A stretch of DNA of 64,000 bases from Actinoplanes regularis (GTDB lineage Bacteria > Actinomycetota > Actinomycetes > Mycobacteriales > Micromonosporaceae): positions 176,526 to 240,525 of the forward strand of contig NZ_FZNR01000013.1 of NCBI RefSeq assembly GCF_900188005.1. Direction: 5' to 3'. Positions 17,555 to 25,205 of the stretch are shown one piece after another. Position 1 is the first letter of the stretch; each line of letters starts with the position of its first letter. The position numbers were made by a program, and so were the translations under genes. The notes under the pieces are model-generated. The model was not told the origin of the DNA. It ran no database searches and worked only from the letters and a program-made list of their open reading frames with translations.

Positions 17555-19821
17555 TGAGGCCGAGCAGCACCTACCGAGTCCAGGTCCGTCCCGACTTCCC
17601 ACTCAAGGCCGCTGCAGAACTCACCGACTACCTCGCCGATCTCGGCGTGAGCCATCTCTACTCGGCGCCGCTGCTCACCGCGGCCCCCGGCTCCCAGCAC
17701 GGCTACGACGTGGTCGACCACAACCGGATCAGCCCGGAGCTGGGCGGTCCGGACGGGCTGCGCTCGCTCAGCTCCGCGCTGAAGAAGGTGAGCCTGGGCC
17801 TGGTCGTGGACATCGTGCCGAACCACGCCGGGGTGGCCGTGCCGCAGGCCAACCCGACCTGGTGGGACGTGCTCAAGCACGGCCGGGAGTCCGCGTTCGC
17901 GAAGTTCTACGACATCGACTGGTCGCGCGGGAGACTGCTGCTGCCGGTGCTGGCCGACGATCCGGACGCGCTCGGCGAGCTGACCGTCGAGGGCGACGAG
18001 CTGGTCTATTTCGACAAGCGCTACCCGATCGCCGACGGGACCGGCGGTGGCTCCGCCCGCGAGGTGCACGACCGGCAGCACTATGAGCTGGTCAACTGGA
18101 CCCGGGGCGACAGTGAGCTGAACTACCGGCGGTTCTTCGCCATCGTCGACCTGGCCGCGCTGCGGGTCGAGGACCCGGAGGTCTTCGACGCCACCCACGC
18201 CGAGATCCTTCGCTGGGTCCGCGAGGGCCTGGTGGACGGCCTCCGGGTCGACCACCCGGACGGGCTGCGCGACCCGGGCGGTTACCTGCAACGACTGCGC
18301 GACGCCGCACCGGAGTCCTGGCTGACGGTCGAGAAGATCCTCGAGCCGGGCGAGCGGCTGCCCCGCTGGCCGGTCGACGGCACCACCGGGTACGACGCGA
18401 TGGCCGAGGTGAACGGCGTCTTCGTGGACCCCGGGACCGAGGCGTTCTTCGACACGCTGGACCACCACCTGAGCGGCACCGAGACCACCTGGCAGAACCT
18501 GGTCCACGAGACCAAGCACCGGGTCGCGGTCGAACTGCTCGCGGCGGAGCTGGGGCGGCTCGCCCGGCTCGCGCCGGAGATCGACGGTGCCCCGCGCGCC
18601 CTCGCCGAGCTCGCCGCCTGCTTCCCGGTCTACCGCTCCTACCTGCCGGCCGGAGCCCGGTATCTCGCCCAGGCCCGCGCCGAGGCGGGCCGCCGGCGTC
18701 CGCAACTGATCAGCGCGCTGGATCAGCTGACCGGCCGCCTGCGCAACCCCGGCGACGAGCTGGCGGTGCGCTTCCAGCAGTTCACCGGCGCGGTGATGGC
18801 CAAGGGCGTGGAGGACACCGCGTTCTACCGCTGGACCAGGTTCGTGGCCCGCAACGAGGTGGGCAACGACCCGGCGCGGTTCGCGGTGACCCCCGGCGAG
18901 TTCCACAAGGGCGCGCAGGCCCGCCAGCAGGACTGGCCGGCCACGATGACGGCGCTGAGCACCCACGACACCAAGCGCGGCGAGGACGTCCGGGCCCGCC
19001 TGGCGGTGCTGGCCGAGGTGCCCAGGGACTGGACCGAGGTGGTGCGCCGCTGGGTCCGGGCCGCTCCGCTGCCGGACCCCGCCCTGGCCCATCTGATCTG
19101 GCAGGTCGCGGTCGGCGCGTGGCCGATCGCCAAGGACCGATTGCTGGCGTACGCCGTGAAGGCCGCCCGTGAGGCCGGCACCGGCACCACCTGGCACCAC
19201 CCCGACGAGTCCTTCGAGACCGCCCTGCGCGCCATGATCGACAAGATCTACGACGACCCCGCGCTGCACCGCGAGATCTCCGACTTCGCCGCCTCGATCA
19301 CGCCGCCCGGGTGGTCCAACTCGCTGGGCCAGAAGCTGGTGCAGCTGACCATGCCCGGCGTGCCGGACGTCTACCAGGGCACCGAGCTCTGGGATCACTC
19401 CCTGGTCGATCCGGACAACCGGCGGCCGGTCGACTTCGCCGCCCGGCGTGAGCTGCTCGCCCGCCTCGACGACGGCTGGCAGCCGCCGATCGACGAGACC
19501 GGCGCGGCCAAGCTGCTCGTGGTCGGCCGGACGCTGCGGCTGCTGCGGCAGCGGCCCGAGCTGTTCACCGGATACCGGCCGGTCTTAGCCGAGGGACGGG
19601 TCGGCGAGCACGTGCTCGCCTTCGACCGGGGCGGGGTGGTGGCCGTCGCCACCCGGCTCCCGGTCGGATTGTCACGCCACGGCGGATGGCACGACACCGC
19701 GCTGTCACTCGACGGACACAGTTGGACGGAAGTGTTCACGAACACCGGCTACGGTGGCGATCGCCTGGCCGTTGCCGAGCTTCTCCACACCTATCCCGTC
19801 GCGCTTCTGGTGAAAGAATGA
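17554..19821 (+). CDS. treY: Malto-oligosyltrehalose synthase TreY, 755 aa
   Basis: The N-terminus STYRVQVRPDFPLKAA and the early catalytic barrel segments (LYSAPLLTAAPGSQHGYDVVD, VDIVPNHAG, GLRVDHPDG, TVEKILEPGE, STHDTKRGEDVRAR) are diagnostic of TreY. It rearranges the reducing-end alpha-1,4 linkage of maltodextrin to a trehalose-type alpha,alpha-1,1 bond. The start is the ATG overlapping the glgX stop; the longer frame from 17230 is a shadow inside glgX. The stop overlaps treZ as ATGA. Confidence 0.96.
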   Translation: MRPSSTYRVQVRPDFPLKAAAELTDYLADLGVSHLYSAPLLTAAPGSQHGYDVVDHNRISPELGGPDGLRSLSSALKKVSLGLVVDIVPNHAGVAVPQANPTWWDVLKHGRESAFAKFYDIDWSRGRLLLPVLADDPDALGELTVEGDELVYFDKRYPIADGTGGGSAREVHDRQHYELVNWTRGDSELNYRRFFAIVDLAALRVEDPEVFDATHAEILRWVREGLVDGLRVDHPDGLRDPGGYLQRLRDAAPESWLTVEKILEPGERLPRWPVDGTTGYDAMAEVNGVFVDPGTEAFFDTLDHHLSGTETTWQNLVHETKHRVAVELLAAELGRLARLAPEIDGAPRALAELAACFPVYRSYLPAGARYLAQARAEAGRRRPQLISALDQLTGRLRNPGDELAVRFQQFTGAVMAKGVEDTAFYRWTRFVARNEVGNDPARFAVTPGEFHKGAQARQQDWPATMTALSTHDTKRGEDVRARLAVLAEVPRDWTEVVRRWVRAAPLPDPALAHLIWQVAVGAWPIAKDRLLAYAVKAAREAGTGTTWHHPDESFETALRAMIDKIYDDPALHREISDFAASITPPGWSNSLGQKLVQLTMPGVPDVYQGTELWDHSLVDPDNRRPVDFAARRELLARLDDGWQPPIDETGAAKLLVVGRTLRLLRQRPELFTGYRPVLAEGRVGEHVLAFDRGGVVAVATRLPVGLSRHGGWHDTALSLDGHSWTEVFTNTGYGGDRLAVAELLHTYPVALLVKE

Positions 19822-21551
19822 CTACCTTCGAGGTATGGGCGCCGGAGCAGTCGCCCAGATTGCGCCTGGGCGACCGGGAGCACGAGATGCGGCCGCGTGA
19901 CGGTGGCTGGTGGCACCTCGACGTCCCGTCCGCCGGTCCCGGCACCGACTACGCGTACGTTCTGAAGGACGTCGCCAACCCGGTCCCCGACCCGCGTTCG
20001 GCCTGGCAGCCGCAGGGGGTGCACGGTCCCAGCCGGGTCTACGACCACGGCGCGTTCGCCTGGACCGACCAGGCGTGGACCGGGCGCCAGCTGCCCGGGG
20101 CGGTCCTCTACGAGCTGCACATCGGCACGTTCACCCCGCGGGGCACCTTCGACTCGGCGATCGAGCGCCTCGACCATCTCGTCGAGCTCGGCGTCGACCT
20201 GGTCGAGCTGCTGCCGGTGAACGCGTTCAACGGCGAGTACAACTGGGGCTACGACGGGGTCTGCTGGTTCGCGCCACACGAGGCCTACGGCGGCCCCGAC
20301 GGGCTGAAGCGCTTCGTCGACGCCGCCCACCGCAAGGGTCTCGGCGTGGTCCTCGACGTCGTCTACAACCACTTCGGCCCGTCCGGCGCGTACGCCCCGA
20401 TGTTCGCCCCCTATCTGTCCTCCGGCTCCAACACCTGGGGCAGCTCGCTGAACCTGGACGGGCCGGACTCCGGTGAGGTCCGCCGCTACATCGCCGACAG
20501 CGTGCTGCTGTGGCTGCGCGACTATCACGTCGACGGCCTGCGGCTGGACGCCGTGCACGCGCTGCACGACGAGGGCGCGGTGCACCTGCTGGAACAGCTC
20601 GCGGTCGAGGTCGAGTCGCTCTCCACGGCGCTGCGGCGGCCGCTGTCGCTGATCGCCGAGTCCGACCTGAACGACCCGAAGCTGATCACCCCGCGCGAGG
20701 CCGGTGGGTACGGTCTGGACGCGCAGTGGGACGACGACGTGCACCATGCCCTGCACACCCTGCTCACCGGGGAGCGGCAGGGGTACTACGGGGACTTCGG
20801 GTCGCTCGACTGCCTGCGGACCGTCCTGGAGGGCGCGTTCTTCCACGCCGGCACCTGGTCGTCGTTCCGTGGCCGCCGGCACGGCCGGCCGGTCGACCGG
20901 CAGCGCACCGCCGGGCACCGCTTCGTCGCGTTCCTGCAGAACCACGACCAGATCGGCAACCGGGCGATCGGCGACCGGCTCACCGCGACCCTCTCGCCCA
21001 GCCTGCTCAAGGTCGGCGCGACCCTGCTGCTCACCTCTCCGTTCACGCCGATGCTGTTCATGGGCGAGGAGTGGGCGGCCAGCAGCCCGTGGCAGTTCTT
21101 CACCAGTCATCCGGAACCGGAGCTGGCCGCCGCGGTGCAGAACGGGCGGCGACGGGAGTTCGCCCGGCACGGGTGGGCCGAGGCGGAGGTGCCCGACCCG
21201 CAGGACCCGGCGACCTTCGAGCGGTCCAAGCTGGACTGGTCGGAGCTGGACAAGCCCGGGCACGCGGAGATGCTCGCGCTCTATCGGAGGCTGATCAGAC
21301 TGCGCCGGGAGGCGCCCGACCTGAGCGACCCGTGGCTGTCCGACGTCGAGGTCTGGCACGGCGATCAGTACGTGGTGATCCGGCGCGGCCGGCACGTGGT
21401 GGCGGCGAACCTGGCGGACTCGACGCGGACGGTCAGCCTGCGCGCGGTCCCGTCGGCGGTCCTGCTGGCCACCGCGGAGGGTGTGGTGCTGGAACGCGAC
21501 CGGGTGGTGCTGCCGCCGGAGAGCGCGGTGGTGGTCCGTACGTCCCGGTGA
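19818..21551 (+). CDS. treZ: Malto-oligosyltrehalose trehalohydrolase TreZ, 577 aa
   Basis: GH13 enzyme with an N-terminal CBM48-like domain (MTTFEVWAPEQSPRL) and catalytic regions VLDVVYNHFG, GLRLDAVHAL, LIAESDLNDP and LQNHDQIGNRA. It cleaves trehalose from the maltooligosyl trehalose made by TreY. The ATG overlaps the treY stop. With GlgX and TreY this gives a complete glycogen-to-trehalose route, with all three genes translated from one overlapping message. Confidence 0.96.
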   Translation: MTTFEVWAPEQSPRLRLGDREHEMRPRDGGWWHLDVPSAGPGTDYAYVLKDVANPVPDPRSAWQPQGVHGPSRVYDHGAFAWTDQAWTGRQLPGAVLYELHIGTFTPRGTFDSAIERLDHLVELGVDLVELLPVNAFNGEYNWGYDGVCWFAPHEAYGGPDGLKRFVDAAHRKGLGVVLDVVYNHFGPSGAYAPMFAPYLSSGSNTWGSSLNLDGPDSGEVRRYIADSVLLWLRDYHVDGLRLDAVHALHDEGAVHLLEQLAVEVESLSTALRRPLSLIAESDLNDPKLITPREAGGYGLDAQWDDDVHHALHTLLTGERQGYYGDFGSLDCLRTVLEGAFFHAGTWSSFRGRRHGRPVDRQRTAGHRFVAFLQNHDQIGNRAIGDRLTATLSPSLLKVGATLLLTSPFTPMLFMGEEWAASSPWQFFTSHPEPELAAAVQNGRRREFARHGWAEAEVPDPQDPATFERSKLDWSELDKPGHAEMLALYRRLIRLRREAPDLSDPWLSDVEVWHGDQYVVIRRGRHVVAANLADSTRTVSLRAVPSAVLLATAEGVVLERDRVVLPPESAVVVRTSR

Positions 21552-21728
21552 GCCGGTGGCGGCGCGCTGCGGTCCGGGGGCGGGGCGGTCTCGCGCCGGC
21601 CGTCGACACGGGGCTTGGGCCGCGAGGCCTGTGGACTCCGGCGCGTAGGTCGTACCTCGAAATGGTGGTTTATTTGAATTTACTGGCGATTTTCGCCAGT
21701 ACCGGAGGTTGACCGGATCCGGCACGAT

Positions 21729-22121
21729 GTGGCGGTGCGGAGCGAGCCTGAGGAACCGGAGCGGAAGAAGGAGCGGTGGTATGAGAAATGCGACTGCGAT
21801 CCGGTTTGTTGCGATCTGCTGCCCTGCGACGTTCCGGGATGTGATCTGTTTCGGATCAGCACGCTGCTGACCGTGGTGGCCCTGCTCGGGCATGGTTCGA
21901 CGGCCCGGCCGACGGAGCGGGCGGTCGTCGCGGCGATTCGTGGATATCGAAAAGTGTCGCCGCGGTTGCCGACTCGGTGCCGTTATCGGCCGACCTGCAG
22001 CGCCTACGCTCTCGAAGCGATTCAGAAATACGGTCTCAAAAAGGGTTCGAAGCTGGCCGGCGGGCGGCTTCTGCGGTGTGGTCCGCGGATTTCGCTCGGG
22101 ACCTGGGATCCCGTTCCGTGA
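21729..22121 (+). CDS. yidD: Membrane protein insertion efficiency factor YidD, 130 aa
   Basis: The C-terminal 70 residues match YidD closely: YRKVSPRLPTRCRYRPTCSA, then EAIQKYGLKKGSKLAGGRLL and the terminal TWDPVP. YidD assists YidC-mediated insertion of membrane proteins. Here it has an unusual N-terminal extension of about 50 residues that is charged and then Cys-rich (six Cys between about residues 21 and 38), a feature I believe also occurs in other actinomycete versions. The start is uncertain; GTG 21729 lacks a well-placed ribosome site. No rnpA or yidC gene is adjacent. Confidence 0.85.
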   Translation: MAVRSEPEEPERKKERWYEKCDCDPVCCDLLPCDVPGCDLFRISTLLTVVALLGHGSTARPTERAVVAAIRGYRKVSPRLPTRCRYRPTCSAYALEAIQKYGLKKGSKLAGGRLLRCGPRISLGTWDPVP

Positions 22122-22165
22122 CCCGATGAGGCACCATGGCCCGACTGGGAGCGTTGGGAGGGTCG

Positions 22166-23284
22166 ATGGAGGCCGGAATTCCGCCGCAGCTGCGCAGGGT
22201 CTGGAAGCTGCGCAAACGCACGGTGGAGGACATCGCTGCGCGGGACATCGCCGTCCAGGAGGCGGTCGACGAGGGGCGGCTGCCGCTGCCGGCCGAGCCG
22301 GAGGCGCTGCCCGAGCCGGTGGTCCTGCCGGACAGGCCGGAGCGGTTCAACATGGCCGCGCTCCGGCTGGCCGGGCTCGGGCTGGCGTTGGTGCTGGTCT
22401 TCGCGCTGACGCTGGTGCGGCTCTTTGTTGGTGGACCGCCTTCGATCGCTCAGCTGCGCGCGCAGTCCGGGGTCGACACCTGGCCGGTGCTCGCCATCGG
22501 GGTCAAGGACGATCAGTACGGGGTCGCGTATTTCGATCCGAAGGAAAAGAAATGGTCCGGGTTCGACATCGAGATGGCATACATGATCGCCGAGGATCTC
22601 GGGTTCCGGCGTGACCAGGTGAAGTTCTACGGCATGGAGTCCGAGGACCGGGCGCGGATGCAGGCTACCGACGAGAACCACAAACGAGTCCCGGTCAAGA
22701 TGGTGATCGCCAGCTACAGCATCACGCCGAAACGTGTCGCGGAAGGGGTGCACTTCTCGCAGCCCTACCTCTATACCGAGCAGTCGGTGATGACCCTGGC
22801 CGGGCACAAGCCGGTCGCCTCCCTGGACGACTTCGCCGACGAGAAGGTCTGCTCCCTCTCCACCGCGACCAGTCTCACCGCGCCCAAGGAGGCCGGTGCG
22901 GTCGTGGTCTCGAAGAACCGGGTGCGGGAGTGTTTCGCGATGCTGGATCACGGGGAGGTCGACGCGGTCTCCACCGACGCGGCGATCCTCGCCGGGTGGA
23001 AGGCGGAATTCCCGGAGAAGTACGACCACTGGGATCTCGGCTTGGACCGGACCGAGGCGTGGGGGGTGAACGTGGGGGACAACCCTGCGCTGCAGAGACT
23101 GGTCGACCTCACGCTGTATCGGTCGTACGCGGATCCGCGCGACAGCCGATGGGAGAAGGCGTACGAGGACAACTTCCAGGACGAGGTCGCCGAGAATGGG
23201 GATACCCCGATCGCGGTGGCCGAGCAGCCCCGGGTCATCCGGCCCTCGGTGCGCGAGCTTCCGTGGGAGAACCTGGTGCCATGA
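22166..23284 (+). CDS. Membrane-anchored family 3 solute-binding protein (GlnH-like), 372 aa
   Basis: Start at ATG 22166 after GGGAGG. The first 65 residues are cytoplasmic and charged, one helix follows (about 65-85), then an extracytoplasmic SBP_bac_3 domain with GVKDDQYGVAYFDPKEKKWS, GFDIEMAYMIAEDLG and SQPYLYTEQSVMTL. The family binds polar amino acids, commonly Glu, Gln or Asp. No ABC permease or ATPase is nearby. The next gene encodes a polytopic membrane protein (start overlaps as ATGA) and then a PP2C phosphatase, which resembles the GlnH-GlnX-PknG sensing module of mycobacteria rather than an importer. Confidence 0.85.
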   Translation: MEAGIPPQLRRVWKLRKRTVEDIAARDIAVQEAVDEGRLPLPAEPEALPEPVVLPDRPERFNMAALRLAGLGLALVLVFALTLVRLFVGGPPSIAQLRAQSGVDTWPVLAIGVKDDQYGVAYFDPKEKKWSGFDIEMAYMIAEDLGFRRDQVKFYGMESEDRARMQATDENHKRVPVKMVIASYSITPKRVAEGVHFSQPYLYTEQSVMTLAGHKPVASLDDFADEKVCSLSTATSLTAPKEAGAVVVSKNRVRECFAMLDHGEVDAVSTDAAILAGWKAEFPEKYDHWDLGLDRTEAWGVNVGDNPALQRLVDLTLYRSYADPRDSRWEKAYEDNFQDEVAENGDTPIAVAEQPRVIRPSVRELPWENLVP

Positions 23285-24342
23285 GCGAGCTTGCGAGCGA
23301 ATCGGCCGGCTCGGTCATCGGCATGGGCGGTGAGGGGTTTGCTGAAGGGCCGGTGATCGCGCCGCGCAGGCGGCGGGCGCAGCTCAACTGGCTGCTCACC
23401 GTCCTGCCCGCGTTTCCGCTGATGCTGCTGGTGCTGCGGCTCTGGTATCTCAGCCGGCAGGATCTGCCGACGATGCTGCTGCTGGTCCAGTACATCAATC
23501 CGCTCGGCATGATCAGTGCGCTCTTCATAACGCTGAGCTGGGCGATCCCGGCGGTGATCCTGACCCTGCGGGTTCTCGGCGGTATCCTGCTGGTGAGCAA
23601 GCCGAGCGACGCCGGTCGATCGCCGATCGCGGTCGCGGCGCTGCGGATGCCGGACTGGGTGGTGCTGATCGCCGTCGTGATCGCCGGTTTCACCTGGCAG
23701 CTTCGCCTGTTGCCGACGTTGCAGATGCTGATCGTCGCGGTGCTCGGGCTCACCGCGGTGCAGCGGCTGCGTGCCGGGCCCTGGACGATGCGCTGGATCA
23801 CCCTGTGGGTCCCGATTCTCACCGGCGCCCTCACCTGGATCTTCGTCTGGCCCGGAGTGGTCAACGCGGTCCAGGACGGCGAGTACAGCACGGCGCTCCT
23901 GCTCGGGGTGCCGCCGCTGCTCGGCCCGCTGCTCACCGGCCCCGTCCCGGCGGACTGGGCCCGGCTGGTCACGCACTGGCCGGCGATCGCCGCCGCGATG
24001 GCCCTGCCGATCGTGGTCGGTGCGGTGTTCCTGCGCTCGCCGGTGCTGCCCGGCAGCGCCATCGAGGTCGGCCCCGAGGATGGACGGGTCGAGGAGGTCG
24101 TGCGCGGCCAGTTGATCGCGGTCGACGACACCTCGACCACCATGCTGCTGAGCTCCGGCGAGGTCAGGTTCATCCCGAACGGCGAGGTCCGGTCGAAGGC
24201 GCTCTGTCCCGAACCGGAACGCCCGCCGGAGAGCGCCGTGACGGTCCGCGGCTGGCCGGTCGAGGAGACGATCTTGGAGTGGATGGCGCCGACACGGAAG
24301 GTGACCGAGACCGATTCCGCCTGCCTCGGGCGTCCCCGGTGA
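23281..24342 (+). CDS. Polytopic membrane protein, GlnX-like partner, 353 aa
   Basis: The ATG overlaps the stop of the solute-binding protein gene, so the frame beginning at 22930 is a shadow. Seven or eight hydrophobic helices fill residues 35-255, followed by a soluble C-terminal domain of about 95 residues with beta-rich segments (VEEVVRGQLIAVDDTSTTML, SSGEVRFIPNGEV) and two Cys. I do not find a named family with certainty. Pairing with an anchored amino-acid-binding protein and a phosphatase suggests transmembrane signalling. The role is an inference. Confidence 0.75.
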   Translation: MSELASESAGSVIGMGGEGFAEGPVIAPRRRRAQLNWLLTVLPAFPLMLLVLRLWYLSRQDLPTMLLLVQYINPLGMISALFITLSWAIPAVILTLRVLGGILLVSKPSDAGRSPIAVAALRMPDWVVLIAVVIAGFTWQLRLLPTLQMLIVAVLGLTAVQRLRAGPWTMRWITLWVPILTGALTWIFVWPGVVNAVQDGEYSTALLLGVPPLLGPLLTGPVPADWARLVTHWPAIAAAMALPIVVGAVFLRSPVLPGSAIEVGPEDGRVEEVVRGQLIAVDDTSTTMLLSSGEVRFIPNGEVRSKALCPEPERPPESAVTVRGWPVEETILEWMAPTRKVTETDSACLGRPR

Positions 24343-24433
24343 CCCGGTCTGGGAGCATTTTCGGCGACGACTTGTGCGACATGCCGCCCACCACTTGCAG
24401 ACAGCCAGCCATCGACCTGGCAGGCTGCACGCC

Positions 24434-25156
24434 ATGACCTTGCACCTGCGGTGGGCGGCCGTCACCGACCAAGGACACGTCCGGAGCAACAACGAGGACT
24501 GTCATTACGCCGGTGACCGGCTTCTCGTCGTAGCGGACGGCATGGGCGGGATGGCCGCCGGCGACCTCGCCAGCAGGCTGACCGTTGAGTCCATGGTCTC
24601 GCTCGACGCACCGATCGATACCGAAAACCAGATGGACGCGCTGCACAGTGGGCTGGAACTCGCCAACCGGCGAATTGCCGAGCAGGTGGCCGCCGACCCC
24701 TCGCTCCAGGGCATGGGCACCACGCTGACGGCGGTGCTCTTCAACGGTGAGCGGGCGGCCATGGCGCACGTCGGCGACTCCCGGGCCTACCTGCTGCGCG
24801 ACGGCCGGCTGAACCAGCTGACCAAGGACGACACATACGTTCAGATGCTGGTCGACCAGGGGCTGATCAAGCCCGAGGAGGCGGCCGGCCACCCGCGCCG
24901 GGCGGTCGTAACCCGGGTGCTGCAGGGCGAGCCGGTCAGCCCGGCCTACGTGATCGTCGAGCCGTTGGCCGGCGACCGGTGGCTGCTTTGCAGTGACGGT
25001 CTCACCGGAGTCGTGAACGATGAGACCATCGAAGAAGAGATGCGTACCGTTCCCGATCCCAAGGCCTGCGCGGAGAGACTCGTCGATCTCGCGCTGCGCG
25101 GCGGGGGCCCGGACAACGTCACGGTAGTCATCGCCGACGTGACCGACGGGAGCTGA
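24434..25156 (+). CDS. PPM-type (PP2C) protein Ser/Thr phosphatase, 240 aa
   Basis: A single-domain PP2C enzyme: RSNNEDCHYAGDRLLVVADG supplies the metal-binding Asp residues, followed by GMGGMAAGDLAS, AHVGDSRAYLLRDG, CSDGLTGVV, and the terminal GGPDNVTVVIAD. All metal ligands expected for bacterial PstP-like phosphatases are present. There is no transmembrane tail, so it is cytoplasmic. The start is ATG 24434, where the conserved N-terminus begins. It would dephosphorylate targets of Ser/Thr kinases such as PknB or PknG. No kinase gene is in the window. Confidence 0.93.
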   Translation: MTLHLRWAAVTDQGHVRSNNEDCHYAGDRLLVVADGMGGMAAGDLASRLTVESMVSLDAPIDTENQMDALHSGLELANRRIAEQVAADPSLQGMGTTLTAVLFNGERAAMAHVGDSRAYLLRDGRLNQLTKDDTYVQMLVDQGLIKPEEAAGHPRRAVVTRVLQGEPVSPAYVIVEPLAGDRWLLCSDGLTGVVNDETIEEEMRTVPDPKACAERLVDLALRGGGPDNVTVVIADVTDGS

Positions 25157-25205
25157 GCCGGTATTTTCATCCGGCCGCGGATCCAAACCCGCGGCCCGGA
25201 CACTG

